A stretch of DNA of 64,000 bases from Saccopteryx bilineata (GCF_036850765.1 NC_089493.1:185537140-185601139); one strand, 5' to 3'; shown: positions 33,360-45,959, numbered from the stretch's first letter. Notes: a model not told the origin generated them from the sequence alone. Program-made: numbers and translations.

Positions 33360-34120
33360 TAAGGTCCCGGGGTTCCTGATAAGTACAGTCTAGCGTGAGT
33401 AGATGGATATTTAATGAAATAATCACAGTACATATGACTGTAAACTATTAAGAGCATCAAAACTAGAGAAGATTAGAGAGTGGTGGCCTTGTCTGGGGAG
33501 CGGAGGGCAGGTATCCCTGAGGAAGTGGTGTTTGAGCTGGGGGTATGAAACGGGATAGTTTAGTAGGTGAAGCAAGAGGAGATGGGGAAGAATTTCCAGT
33601 CTGAGACAACAGCATTTAACAATCTCTCAGGCAGAAAGGATGATAGTATGTTGGCGAAACAACAAAGATAAAAGGCCAACGAGGGTAAAGTATGGAGAAC
33701 AAGGACAAGGGGGTGGGGGTGGTTGTTTGATAAGAGTTAGGCAAGGGCTAGATCACGCATCACCTTATAGGTGCTGGCAGGAATCTTGATCTATCTCCAA
33801 TAAATAATTTCTAGCAGCTTTGGGAAACCATAGGAAGGCTTTATACAAAACTCAGAATTTGGTTTCAAAAAAAATGTCATGTCACTTCACATACCCAAAT
33901 GTGGAAAATGAACAAGTCAGGGGAACCAGAGTGGAAACAGGCTAGTTAGGAGGCTGTTTACCATTAGTAATAATCAGGGAAGTGATGGTTTAGACTAAGG
34001 TGGTTTGGACTAGGTCAGTTAGGAGGCTCTTGCAATAATCTAAGCAGGAGAAGAGGGTGGTTTGGTCATGAGTGGTGGTAGAGGACATGGAGATGAATGG
34101 GTGCTCCATATCTGTCTCAT
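33360..34120 (+). repeat. Ancient mammalian interspersed repeat, family not assigned
   Basis: Text such as 'aagtggtgtttgagctgggg', 'ggcaagggctagatcac', 'gttaggaggctcttgcaata' and 'atctaagcaggagaag' belongs to a widespread old eutherian repeat whose order I recognise, but I cannot name the family with confidence. Confidence 0.5.
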
Positions 34121-34999
34121 TTCTTCAATGTCAAATGGACCAGTATAGGCTATCCATGTAATTGATGCACTCACTGCATTAGCTACCCAATTCCAGTTGA
34201 AATAAAATTTAGAGGCATAGCTGTCATTTATTGGATCTCATTTTGGGTATCAAATAATGGTGCAGTTCTTTAAAGGACTAAGATTTCCATCAGGACCTTT
34301 CTGCAGTTTTAAGAAAGATGGCCTGATGCTGCGGGAATGACGGTGCAGATAATAATCTGTTCAGGCTCCAAGAGGACACCAGAAGAGGAGCGTCCTTGAC
34401 CCGGGGGCTGCTGCAATGGCTGGCAGCTAACACAGCAGCAGTAGGTGGGGAGGTGGCAGACACGCAAGGCAGATGTTCCACTGAGCTCCTCCATCTGGAT
34501 GGGGCCTTCTGGTTCTACTTTTCCCAGCCATGCGGGAAACAAGTGCCAATGATATATCTTCCTTAAGATAAACGGGACCTTGGATAGAGGAGAAAAAAAA
34601 TAGCCGCTTACTGAAAACACAGGGTCAATGAGAACCCCCCAAGTGTACTGATTGTGTTATGGAAAAGTGACGGGATCATAATCTGTTCAGCAAGTATTGT
34701 TCTTTTCTTTCTTTCTTTTTTTTTTTTTTGAAAGGTTAATTGTTGGCATTATCAAGGGAAACCGTCTAATCCTAACCTGCACCACTAATACAGGGATGAC
34801 AGGTACTAATAGTAGCTTCCTTTTGAATACTTCCTCTGTGCCAGCCTCCACTCCTTTCGTCTTATCTCCTCCTCCTCCCCTCAGTGACCACAGCGGCCAT
34901 CATGTGCGTAAACAACGGCCTCGCGATTGTTCCTGGAGGACCTCAAGCATGTTGCTGTCTCATGAAATTTGCAATTGCTGTTCTCCACCTAGAGTTCTT
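34121..34999. other. Unassigned DNA
   Basis: Includes a short T-run near 34715. Weak MIR-like phrasing at 34800-34870. No gene. Confidence 0.4.
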
Positions 35000-35335
35000 T
35001 TCTTTCGCCTAGGTGTGTGGCTTACTCTGACGTTCCGTACGTCTCCACTCAAAATTCATCCCCCAAACGAGGCCTTGCTTGACCACCCTTGCTTGGCCTT
35101 CCTTCATCCCAGGAGCCCTTTTTCTTACCGTCTTGCCTTTCCTTCTGCTTTTGTTTCTATGCGTAATTCTCTGCACTGTCTTACTTGAAGTACACGTATT
35201 TGTTTATCGCCCCAGATAGAACGCAAGCTCAACAAGGCAGAGATGTGGACAGTATTCTTTACTGTGTTAGCCCAGGAATCTATCATGAGACCCGCACAGA
35301 ATAGACCCTCAAGCAGTACTGCCGAGAACGGCCAA
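35000..35335 (+). repeat. L2 LINE 3' end
   Basis: 'gccccagatagaacgcaagc', 'tcaacaaggcagagatgtgg', 'tttactgtgttagcccagga' match the L2 3' end. ORFs 34697-35188 and 35125-35346 are L2-derived or chance. Confidence 0.75.
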
Positions 35336-35339
35336 GTGG

Positions 35340-35440
35340 ATCTCATTTAATATTCACAGTGCAATCTGAGAGGCAGGTATTACTGTTACCCAATTTGACA
35401 GAGAAGGAAATGAGATTAAGCATTTTATACAAAATCAAAC
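35340..35440 (+). repeat. MIR fragment
   Basis: 'atctcatttaatattcacag', 'gaggcaggtattactgttac' and 'gagaaggaaatgagatt' match MIR. Confidence 0.65.
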
Positions 35441-35670
35441 ACATATTGATTTCAGAGACTGATCCCTTTGCTTAAGCCATTCTGTCCTGTTTTTAATCTT
35501 TGATTTTCCTCTGTGTCGTATAAGCTGAAGGGAAGGATTGGAAGATACTACTTACCTTGGTATCAAAGCTGTCCTTTCCCCAGGTCAAGGAGTGTAATCC
35601 AAAGGGAGGGTGATAGCATGGCTATTATCTAGGTAAAAGAAAAACCCTTTTCAGATAGGAGGTAGAAACA

Positions 35671-35876
35671 GATGGAAAGTGTTTGTGTCCCTTCTAAATT
35701 CGTATGTTGAAATCCTAACACCAAAAGGACAGTATCAGGAGACAGGACCTTTGAAAGATCATTAGGTTTAGAGGAGGTCATGAGGGTGAAACCCTCAAAT
35801 GAGATTAAGTTCTCTTCTGAAAGAGACCATGCTTGAACGATGGATGCCTGTATCTCTGTCTCTGCCTCTCTGTCTG

Positions 35877-35922
<46 letters not shown>

Positions 35923-36087
35923 GATAAGAATGTTAGAGTACAGCAAGAGGGCCCTCCCCAGGAACTGCATCTGCCAGCACCTTCATCTTGGACTTCTCAG
36001 CCCCCAGAACTATGAGAAATCCATGCGCCTTGTGGAAGGGACCCAGTGAATGGGATTCTGTTGTAGCAGCTGAACCTGACTAAGACG
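35671..36087 (+). repeat. MLT1 (ERVL-MaLR) LTR
   Basis: 'tttgtgtcccttctaaattc', 'gtatgttgaaatcctaac', 'gaggaggtcatgagggtgaa', 'cagcccccagaactatgaga', ending near 'tgactaagacgaga'. Contains a 22-unit (CT)n expansion (35878-35922) in the usual CT-rich segment. Confidence 0.88.
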
Positions 36088-37585
36088 AGAATGTTTTCTG
36101 AGCATTTCTGCACCAGCTTGCCTCTATTTTGAGCAGCATAAGAGCGAGTGTGCACATCTCAAAGAGGAGGCGTGGCATGATGCTTCTTCTGAGTAGCAGA
36201 CAACAACCTTTCTGAACAAAGGACAAAGAAGAGACGCTTCAGACAAATGTCCAGGAGCTTCTCGGCCTCTGGCCAGAGTGCTCCAAGAAGGAATATTGTC
36301 AGCTGTCAGCCTCCTGACTGTGAAGCTCTGAAGGACTGTTTCCTTCCTCAGCATTCTGTGTGGCCAGAGGCAGAGAGCGGCAGCCCTGATGAGGATTAAT
36401 GATGTGAGGCTCTCTTTGTGTAAACAACTGTGGGAAATCTCAACACTTCTGAATCGTAGTGACCGTGGACCCCAGTCCCCTAATGCCAGATGTGCTTGTA
36501 ATCCATGCGCGGGTGTGTGGTCTACGTCATGTTGAATGCTTTTGGTGGGTGGCCGTTATATTACATTTCTTTCCCTATTTCTCAATTCTGAGATGGCTAG
36601 TATGAAGAACCAGACGCTTCTCCTGCAGAGCTCTAAGTTACTTGGGCCGAACTTCTTTGTGAACTTTTGTTACGAGTGGCTATTTTTTTGTATTATCGAG
36701 TGCAGAAATAGTTCTTCTTTCCTAACAAGCGCATGATCAAATTATACGCAGTTGAAATGATTCTGTCAGCATAAAAACTTTGAGCTGTAGGTGTGGTAAG
36801 CAATATGCAAAAGTCAAAGCAGAACTTCATAATAAAACTTGGATACACTGGAATGCTGGAAGAACAGAAGAGTCCGGATAATTAAATATTTTAATTTTTG
36901 GTTAGCTGAGGGTTAGGCATCCTCTTTCTTTCAACTCTGAAAATCTTAATGTTTGAGTTTACTCTTCCATGATAAAAACAGAATATTAAACCTGATGAGA
37001 TCCACTTTTAATGAAAAATCTTACAGTACATCAGGTAAATCACTCCACTTTATCGATAAATTTTCATTGATTATAGGAGATGAAAGATTGGCCTAAATGT
37101 TGGTTGATTATAAGTCATACCTAGAATTTCAAAAATTCACCTTTTTAAATGTTTTCAGTTTCAGTCAATGGGAGAATCCTAGCTACTGAAAAGTTATGAT
37201 AGTTTGGATTTCAAAGCTCTGCTATGTTTTTGTATTTTTCCCTGTGAAAAACTGATCTTCCTCTGTGTGCTTTTCTTTTTAAATATCAATTTCACATCTC
37301 CACAATCTTAGAAGTCCTTTATTTTAGTGATATTTTCAACTCCTAAAAGGTTCTAAGAACTCAATTTTAATTAAAATTGTGACATGGACTTACTTAATTT
37401 AAGCAACTTTTTTTTTTTATTTAAGCAACTTTAAAATAATTATTACAGTTGTAGTTCTCCTGCCATTTTGAATGTGATAAATCAAAATGATTGGTTTAGA
37501 ATTAAAAAAAGTGAAATATCCAAATAAAACAAAATAACACAATTAACAAAACTGATAATTCAGATCATGATCTTAATGTGTGTTA
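36088..37585. other. Low-repeat AT-rich DNA
   Basis: No gene, no assignable repeat. 36880-37560 is very AT-rich and could include old or conserved non-coding sequence. Confidence 0.4.
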
Positions 37586-37599
37586 CCATATTAGTTTTT

Positions 37600-37794
37600 T
37601 TATTTTTTATTCATTTTAGAGAGGAGAGAGTGTGTGTGTGAGAGAGAGAGAGAGAAAGAGAGAGAGAGAAAGGGGGGAGGAGCAGGAAGCATCAACTCCC
37701 ATATGTGACTTGACCAGACAAGTGCAGGGTTTTGAACCGGCAACCTCAGTGTTCCCAGCTCAACGCTTTATCCACTGCGCCACCACAGTTTAGG
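37600..37794 (-). mobile_element. Family C SINE
   Basis: Minus-oriented; target duplication 'ccatattagtttt' (37586, 37795). Contains a (TG)n(AG)n expansion in the body. Confidence 0.92.
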
Positions 37795-37809
37795 CCATAT
37801 TAGTTTTAT

Positions 37810-37995
37810 TTAACAAATTGTTACACAGAGCTCCCCATATGCCAGGTACTGCTCTGAGGGCTGAATGTGCGTTACGTCCCTTCATTAATCCTTATAGCAC
37901 TCTACCAGCTAGTTACTCTTATCCACATTTGCACATTAGAAAATGAGGCACAGAACAGTTACAGTAGCTTTCCCGAGACCACATTACTAATAAAT
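37810..37995 (+). repeat. MIR SINE
   Basis: 'atgccaggtactgctctgag', 'ttcattaatccttatagcac', 'aatgaggcacagaacagtta' match MIR in order. Confidence 0.75.
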
Positions 37996-39090
37996 GAAAG
38001 ATTTATTACTTGGAGTCTCTAGAATATGTGCTTTTAACTTATGCTGTCCGTCTTGGTTGCTGAAAAGACAGCAGTGGTCAAACTGTCAGCTTCCAGTGCC
38101 CATCACTGTTTGGGGCTATAGATATCTGGGAGCAGATGAGTTGTGTGGCTTCTCTCCCTTTCCTAAGGGAGATATAAGGAATACTTCATAAGTATGTACA
38201 TTTATGCATGTTATACACACACATACACATGCTACACTAAAAATACAGTTATAACTACATTATAATTGTGGCATTTCCTTCTAGTTTGTCCTCATTAAGG
38301 AGTCAGGCATTTCTAGATTACCCCAGAAGAGGCTAATAGGAATGTCCCAGTCGTGGTCAATTTGTAATTCTTAGGGGAATCGGTATTGCTGATTATTTCT
38401 GTGTTTCATGCTTTTCCACATTCTATGTGAACCCATGACACTTATATCCTGCTTCACTTATATTATGGTTGATTGATGGCAGCCGAAAAGATCAACCTTC
38501 AGTGACTCCGTGTTCTCTGCTACCTAGGTCAGAGAAGCCTAAATGCTCGTCGTGATTTAGATGTGACTAAACAGGTAACTTTGTTCGTTTTCTACGACCA
38601 GTTTCATATTGCTCTCATGTTTCTCATTTACTTATTCCCTCTTGTGGAAGAAACAGACAAGTGCACTTTCCAATCATGTTAACAGGGACTCCGCTAGGTT
38701 GAGGACATCTCTTGGAACTATAAGTACCGCCAATTCAGGGTTGACGCTGATGTGTCAGGGCTTTTTGCTTTGGGCTGATTCCACAAGTGGCAAATTGCCG
38801 TGGTTGTCCATAGGCGTGCTGGCCTCTACCGCCGACCACGAACTCCTGTCTTTATCTCTGGTTGCGGGGCCCCTGCTCTCTGAGGTCTTCTTGTCCTGAG
38901 CATGGCTTTTCTCCTGTCCCCTCTAAGCATCTCTAACAGAAGATTACAGTAGGACTTGTCAAAGGTAGGCAGATGTTACAAACACTCCTTAACTCAGGTG
39001 CCGGATTAAAATGCAGCCTATTGCAAAGAGTGGAATCTTTCAGGCAAATCAAAGAGGAGATTCTCTTTAGGGAATGTCGTGTTAAACCCT
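37996..39090. other. Unassigned DNA
   Basis: Short CACA tract near 38215. The ORFs at 37994-38191 and 38609-38899 have no recognisable domain. Confidence 0.4.
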
Positions 39091-39091
39091 A

Positions 39092-39200
39092 TATTAGTCA
39101 CAGTTCTCCAGGAAAACAGAACCATCAGGATGTAGATAGGTAAATAGCCAGACAGACTAATTTATTTTAAGGAATTGGTTCATGTAATTGTGGGGGACTT
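39092..39200 (-). repeat. MaLR LTR 3' end, antisense
   Basis: 'tattagtcacagttctccag', then 'gaaaacagaaccatcaggat' and 'ttaaggaattggttcatgta' are the reverse complement of the 3' end of a MaLR-type LTR. Confidence 0.55.
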
Positions 39201-39825
39201 CTAGGAGAGCTCGCAGCTGGGATCCCTATGGGTCTTACTCACATCAGAAAGATCTGGAGAGACCTGAGTCAAGGCAGAGAGAGCCCCAGGAAGGTGGCAT
39301 TTAGAAAGAACTTTATATCCTCTAATGGCCAAATAGATTACGCACGTTTTCCCTGGACCACACGTAGGTCACATGTGAGCCATGTGGAGATCATATCCAT
39401 CCCTGACCTGTTTCAGGTTCTACCCAAGAGGAGAGCAAAGGACTTCCAACAGTAGGAGTCTGTGTGGAGTCACCCCTGGAGAAGCCCACAAGGGAGAAAT
39501 CCCAGCCACGTCACTAGAGCTGTCCCCTGACAGACCCAGAGAGGACGAAGGCTCTGCGACCCCCAGAAAGTACCCAGTTTCAATACTTGCCAGGCCCACA
39601 GAGCATGAGGGTGCCTTGTCCTTTTCTTGCCACGTGGATGGTGGCACCGTGATAATAATTCTTGGGCTTTTTTCTGAGAAGCTTCACCCTCAGCTGCACC
39701 CATGCGAATGGGCTATTCGCATGTGGTGTTTTCTAATTCCAACAAGACTTTCTGGGCAATTATGTGCCTGTTTCTCCCTCGAACATTGTTGGTTGATGGG
39801 ACACTTCCATTTTTCTCTCTCTCTC
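39201..39825. other. Unassigned DNA, possibly the rest of the LTR
   Basis: A 173-codon plus-strand ORF (39382-39903) runs into the next SINE. No domain recognised; not accepted as a gene. Confidence 0.35.
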
Positions 39826-39833
39826 TATTTTTT

Positions 39834-39997
39834 TTTAATGTTTATGTTATTGATTTTAGAGAGAGAGAGGAAGGGAGAGACAGAGAAAGAGACAGAAACA
39901 TGAATCTGTTTTTGTATGTGCCCTGACCGGGGATCGAACTGGCAACCTCTGTGCTTTGGGACGATGCTCTAACCAACCAAGCTATTCAGCCAGGGCT
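39834..39997 (-). mobile_element. Family B SINE
   Basis: Minus-oriented; head 'gctattcagccagggc' at right, B box reverse complement 'ggggatcgaact'. T-rich left tail. Confidence 0.87.
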
Positions 39998-40361
39998 ATT
40001 TTTTTTTCCTTTGATCTCTACCTCATTTCCCTCTGAGGCAGGGAATTTTACCTTATATTATGGCTTGTTCTTTATCAACTCCTTACTGCTGGTATACTCT
40101 TAAAGCAAGAAAGGATGCAGGAAACCAGGTGTATTTTAGCAAAAGCAAAAAAGACATATTCTGGGAGATAACCTTACAGCTGTTTCTTCAGAAGAGCTCC
40201 TCCGCTTGGCTCTGCTGACATCTGTGGAATTTCATGGGCTTGCCTCGCTTGTCGAGGTTTGGGGAGAGCCCTCACTGCACAAACACCTAAACTCATGGTT
40301 GCCTCCTGCATCAGACACAACCAATTTCTTTCCCCTTATCTAGCTATAGATCCCTTTCTTT

Positions 40362-40764
40362 CTTTTTTTTTTTTTTTTTGTATTTTTCCAAAGCTGGAAA
40401 CAGGGAGAGACAGTCAGACAGACTCCCGCATGCGCCCGACCGGGATCCACCCGGCACGCCCACCAGGGGGCAATGCTCTGCCCACCAGGGGGCGATGCTC
40501 TGCCCCTCCGGGGCGTCGCTCTGTTGCGACCAGAGCCACTCTAGCGCCTAGGGCAGAGGGCAAGGAGCCATCCCCAGCACCCGGGCCATCTTTGCTCCAA
40601 TGGAGCCTCGCTGCGGGAGGGGAAGAGAGAGACAGAGAGGAAGGAGAGGGGGAGGGGTGGAGAAGCAGATGGGCGCTTCTCCTGTGTGCCCTGGCCGGGA
40701 ATCGAACCCAGGTCCCCTTGCACGCCAGGCCGACGCTCTACCACTGAGCCAACCGGCCAGGGCC
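40362..40764 (-). mobile_element. Family A SINE
   Basis: Target duplication 'tagatccctttcttt' (40347, 40765). CTCF-like cores at 40460-40472 (ending A) and 40482-40494 (exact), 22 bp apart. Confidence 0.95.
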
Positions 40765-40789
40765 TAGATCCCTTTCTTTAATTTTCTTT

Positions 40790-41460
40790 TTTGTTGTTGT
40801 ATTTAATAATCAGAATGTTGCTTTTCAGAAGAATTATACTAATCTGATTTCAGTGCTTTCCTCTTTTCTATAAGTTGTGTGTTTGTACAAGCCAGGATCA
40901 ATCATTGGACCGAAAGGGACGGATACCAGCTGGCCAGTAACTGTATTATATGCTGTTAAAAGATCCATGCAGAAAGTAAAAGCCTGGGTATTCTGTAGAT
41001 GAGAAAAATACATGAATATTGGATCAGAGGTGGTTCTAATAACTTCAGCATTTTGTCTTGATAGTGGAGTGATTTTCTTTTTTTCTAGTGGGGAGGTAGA
41101 GGCATATTTTCAGTAAAGATTTTAATTGTGTAATCTGACTTTTTAAAAATGGGGTGCGAGCTGTATGGGCGTTTCTATTAAACATTCTTTTCAATCAGCT
41201 ATCTTGAAAGATTCTTGTTTGGGCTCAATCAGATTTGGCAGCTCCTCAATCAGTCTTTAGTGCATTGTAGGAGAATATACTCAAAACAGGGCTCAGCTGT
41301 CAAGCTGTGACAACTTTGAATGAGGAAGATTTTCAAAAATTATGAGTGAGCCATTTTAAATGTCTTTCTGACATCCACAGCCCTATTCAAAATACTTCAT
41401 CAGAGGCACGTGCTTTAAAAATGTACTTGAAAATTAATGTGAGGAGGGCGATTTGTCAGT
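40790..41460. promoter_or_regulatory. Candidate conserved non-coding element
   Basis: About 670 bp without identifiable repeats or coding signal. Contains short words such as 'tcaatcagatttgg', 'gctcctcaatcagtc' and 'ggcacgtgct' (E-box). Suggested as regulatory only from repeat absence and texture. Confidence 0.25.
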
Positions 41461-42010
41461 CTCTGTCTTAGCGAAGGCATTGCTGATAGTCACAGAGCCT
41501 CTGCGGGAACCCCGCCCTGAATCTCTCCTCCTGGGCAGTGCGGGACGCTGCAGAAATGGTGTGACCTAGTCCCGGGGCTGTGAGAAGGGCCGTGAGCAGA
41601 GCAGAAACATAAGAGGCTCGATTCCAAGCCCTGTCCATACCTGTTTGAGCCGGCGGCACGCAGCAAACTCCATTTGTCTTTTGGGGAATTGTGTGATTTA
41701 ATGATTCTTCGAAGGAGCCGTTTCATCCTTGGCTGTGAGTCAAGGGCGAGAGCTATTTGTCCTGACTTCAGCTCACAATAGGGAAGGCGATGGCAAAGCC
41801 TTGGCTATTTATTTTAGATGAGTCTCTTCAGGGGGCAAAGAGATATCACAGGCCTGGGGCTGTTCTCAGTTATCATCCTCTAAATTTAAGGAAACCTCTC
41901 CAACACCCGCCCTGCATGAGCCCTCGAGGAGCACTGCTACGAAGGGGCTTCAGCATGGGTCAGAGTAAGCCCTGGCCTTGAATGTTTCTCTTTGCTGCTT
42001 CTTCCTCCCT
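41461..42010. other. Unassigned DNA
   Basis: Overlapping short minus-strand ORFs (41468-41726) without recognisable domains. No repeat recognised. Confidence 0.4.
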
Positions 42011-42026
42011 GTTAAGTACGTGTGTT

Positions 42027-42418
42027 GGCCCTGGCTGGTTGGCTCAGTGGTAGAGTGTCCGCCCAGTGTGTGGAAGTCCCGGGTTCGATTCCCGGCCAGG
42101 GCACACAGGAGAAGCGCCCATCTGCTTCTCCACCCCTCCCCCTCTCCTTCCTCTCTGTCTCTCTCTTCCCCTCCCACAGCCAAGGCTCCACTGGAGCAAA
42201 GTTGGCCCGGGCACTGAGGATGGCTCTGTGGCCTCTGCCTCAGGTGCTAGAATGGCTCCAGCTGCAACAGAGCAATGCCCCAGATGGGCAGAGCATCGCC
42301 CCCTGGTGGGCATGCCGGGTGTGTCCCAGTCGGGCGCATGCGGGAGTGTGTCTGTCTGCCTCCCTGCCCGCTTCTCACTTTGGAAAAATAAATAAATAAA
42401 TAAATAAATAATAAAAAA
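42027..42418 (+). mobile_element. Family A SINE
   Basis: Plus-oriented, target duplication approx. 'artrcrtgtgttg'. Single exact CTCF-like core (reverse) at 42297-42309. (AAAT)n tail. Confidence 0.94.
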
Positions 42419-42429
42419 ATGCATGTGTT

Positions 42430-43340
42430 GCATGCTGGTCGGCAGTCAGTTTAAGAAACCAAGGCAGAGGTGGATACGCAACGCTGGCGAGGAAAGAGAA
42501 GAAACTCAGTTAGATGTAGAGGTAGTCCTCTCTTCTATTGGCATTATGTTGCTGCTCTCTTAAGGCGCCCCTGAAGGGAAATTCAGAGTCAACCTAAGTG
42601 ACAGGATCACAGAACTCCCACTCGGGAAGCCGGGAACCAGTTTCCACAAGCCGAAAGGAATGCAGGCGACTGTTATGGAGGCCTCTCTTCTTTGTGTCTG
42701 CCTTTCTCCCTCTCTCGTGACAGAAAGAAGGTGTTACGAGAAGCAGAGAATGGCCCACACTGTTAGAGGCTGTTGAGGCATCATGGCAGAACAGCGGCCA
42801 CTGGGCACAGTGACGAGGGTGACCTGAATTGTTTCAGCGGAGGGGAGGGAGGCAACAAGCCATACTGCGGCGGTTTGAGAAGTGCTCGAAAGGCAAGAAT
42901 ATGGTGGTGAGACGGCGTTTTAGTACTTTCCGTATTCTTACTGTTCTGTAGCTCACCAGTCAGGAAAGAGGGGCATTAGACAGGCTCAGTACTCTACCTG
43001 GAATTGTACCTCTAGTGAGAGGCAGACACTAGATTCAAACACGTAAACGTTTGTCTTGCAGGACTGAGCTCTTCACTGTGGGTAACATTTCCACCACGTT
43101 CATCAAGGCCATGGGTAGGTGGTCGCCTACAGAACAGAGAGCCTTCTTGGTCCCTATTGGGCCAAGCTGGATACATTTGTGGTCACAGATACTGTGTGGA
43201 AGAGATACCTTCCGTGTTTTGTAAAACTTCATAAAATGTGACACAGAAGACAGAGGAGTTTTTCTTCTCAATTCAGTTATTTTTGGCTGGACTTGCCACA
43301 CACTTAACTGTCTCATTTGCCCCAGCCCTCCAATATCCCT
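42430..43340. other. Unassigned DNA
   Basis: No repeat family recognised; a 105-codon minus-strand ORF (43035-43352) has no domain. Confidence 0.4.
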
Positions 43341-43352
43341 AGAAGGAAACAT

Positions 43353-43547
43353 GGCCTGACCTGTGGTAGCACAGTGGATAAAGCGTCAACCAGTGAACAC
43401 TGAGGTTGCTGGTTCGAAGCCCTGGGCTTGCCTGATCAGGGCACATATGAGAGTTGATGCTTCCTGCTCCTCCCCCCTTCTATCTCTCTGTCTCTATCTC
43501 TGTCTCTGTCTCTCTCTCTCCCCACTCTAAAATCTATTTTTTTTTTA
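43353..43547 (+). mobile_element. Family C SINE
   Basis: Head 'gcctgacctgtggtagcaca', B box 'ggttcgaagcc', CT-rich body, T/A-rich tail. Flanking repeat 'aagg(g)aacat'. Confidence 0.92.
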
Positions 43548-43639
43548 AAGGGAACATACTATTTTAGTGGTGACTGTCCCTTATCAGGGCACCTATAATG
43601 ATACAGTATTTTGCTATGTTACTTGTATATTCTATCTGT

Positions 43640-44560
43640 AGCTTTTAGAATAAAAGAATAATAGAGACAATTAGGTCGGCTAAATGCATCTTGGAGCCAT
43701 GTGCTAGCTTATCTATGGATTTTCTCCTTAGATGTTTAAATATTCCCCCCTGCAATTTAGGTTTCATCAAACAAAGGGGATCTGATTTAAGATAATTCTC
43801 TTGGAAAGAAAACAATTGTTGCTGCAATCTGCCATTCACCCAGAGCCATTGATCCCGGGATAAACATTCATTTATCAGAGAATTCAAAATAAAACACAAC
43901 ATATGCTGCCGTTTATAACAAAACGAGGGCTAGAGCGCCGCAGTCGTCCTAGGCTTTTCCTATCTAAACGTCGTTTGCTTTACTTGGGTGGAAATGACTG
44001 TAAAAATATAAGTTTTCTCTTTTGCTGCCTTGCTTACTTCCAACTACAAACTGGTGAACTTTTTCTAAAGTCAGTCCATCGTCTTGACCTCACCGGAGTG
44101 TTATGTGTATTTAAAATTGTCTTTTCAAAGCATTATGAGGGTTTAAATGGTCTCTGTTTACAAGCCGCTCCATCCTTTGGAGCCATTCACCTTGTGCAAT
44201 GTGCTAGCAAGTTGCTTGGGAGGAATTCAGGCGTCTGGATGGTAACTTTGGCCTTGCGCGGTGACCTTCCTGCTGCAACCATATAATCATCTTCTGCAGG
44301 CTACCGTCCAGGTGTAAAGAGATTGTGGCCCTGAAGAAATGCCTTTCATTAGAGTTGTTACCGGGTTTTGCAGCCTCGACGTGGCAGGCGAAATGACCGT
44401 GAGATGATAATTAAGTGGTGTCTTTATTATTTCAGAGGGGAGAAAAGTTCGCAATTCTAGCGATTGCGAAGCCTCTGAATTGGAGATGAAAAAAGAAAAA
44501 CATACAACATAAAACACTTGTGTGAGCACAGATTTCCTCCTTTCATTTTAAAAATGTAGA
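43640..44560. promoter_or_regulatory. Candidate conserved non-coding element with palindrome
   Basis: About 900 bp free of recognisable repeats. Includes the inverted repeat TTCGCAAT-N7-ATTGCGAA (44448-44455 / 44463-44470), and 'gataattaagtgg' just upstream. ORFs on both strands (43903-44286, 43645-43902, 44287-44529) abut but have no domain, so I treat them as chance. Confidence 0.3.
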
Positions 44561-45545
44561 TGTATTTTTTTTTTCTCCGTGACTAATGAGTGTCTTGTAG
44601 GACAAGAGGCTCTTGACTGAAGGTTGGCATTAAAATACTTGCTATCTAACAGCAGTATAAGCAGATTGTACAAAGGAGACCACTGTTTAATCACTGAAGT
44701 TCAAAACCAAGGTTTCTCTCTTCGAAGGGTGTTTGGAGCCTCTAAAAAAAATGCAACAGATGGGTACCTCAAGTTTAAATTCTTTTGATAATGATTAAGG
44801 TTTTTCTGCTTAACATGATGAAAATAAAATTTCACTGATGGTCTTTGAAGATGACAGGGGAAGATCTATCAGGAAATTATAAATTTTTTGTGAGATTCAT
44901 TTTAAAATAGATGGTTTTTGCTTCTCTGTACTATACGTGCTGACTTTTCTGCATTTTAATCAAAGTTTTCACTTGAGTTTTAACTCGGGAAGAGGGCTAT
45001 AGTTATAAACAAGAGTGTATATTATATCTTGTACTTTTATTAACTTGCGAAAGTTTACATCTCTGGTGAAACAAATAGAGAGGGTCCCAAATGAATTTTT
45101 ATTTATTGTTCCTCTCCTGGTCATATAGAATATTACCACTTCAAGTGAAAAACTCCCATTAATGACTTCCCTGGTACAATGGTGCCATTCACATGTTTGT
45201 CTGCTGACTTTCTCATCTATAATCTGGATGAGATAGGTAAAATTCCACAAATATCAACCATGATTATATTTTGTTCATTCTTGATAAATTCTAAAATTAC
45301 TTTCCCTTTGTTATTAAGTAGCTGTTTTAAAGACCTTCTATCATGGTAGGTCCTTTAAGCATTTCCAGGGAATTGCCACCCCATGGTGTTAACATCCAGA
45401 GGAAGACTGTCTTGAATGTATTCACCTTTGGTTATGCTTGCTGTATAGGCTAACATGGTGTTTGTTATGTCTACATATAAGATTTGCCATTTAGGTAGGG
45501 CACCAATGCTTTATTCATCTAATGCTTTATTCATTCACCAAGGCT
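44561..45545. other. Low-repeat AT-rich DNA
   Basis: No gene or young repeat. May continue the non-coding conserved block. Confidence 0.35.
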
Positions 45546-45561
45546 CATACCTAGTAAATTG

Positions 45562-45790
45562 TTTTTCTTCTTTTCCAAGTGAGAGGAGGAGAGATAAAGA
45601 GACAGACTCTCACGTGTGCCTTGACCAGGATCCACCTGGCAACCTCCGTCAGGGGGCCGATGCTCTGCCTATCTGGGGCCATGCTCACAACTGAGCTATT
45701 TTTAGTGCCTGAGGCAGAGGCTCCATGGAACCATCCTCAGTGCCTGGGCCAATGTGCTTGAACCAATCAAGGTATGGCTACAGGAAAGAA

Positions 45791-45830
<40 letters not shown>

Positions 45831-45946
45831 AGGGGGTGGGGTGGAGAAGCAGATGCTCGCTTCATCTCTGAGCCCTGACCAGGAATCAAACCCAGGACAT
45901 CCACGTGCCAGGTTGATGTTCTACCACTGAGCCAACTGGCTGGAGC
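45562..45946 (-). mobile_element. Family A SINE, old divergent copy
   Basis: Target duplication 'catacctagtaaatt' (45546, 45947). CTCF-like core decayed to 'cgtcagggggccga'. (GA)n expansion at about 45790-45825. Confidence 0.9.
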
Positions 45947-45959
45947 CATACCTAGTAAA

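Noticed and set aside
39382..39903. 173-codon plus-strand ORF
   Set aside because: It spans the end of an LTR-like fragment and runs into a family B SINE tail; no domain or exon signals.
43903..44286. 127-codon plus-strand ORF inside a repeat-free block
   Set aside because: No recognisable domain and flanked by equally long opposite-strand ORFs; regulatory DNA is the simpler reading.
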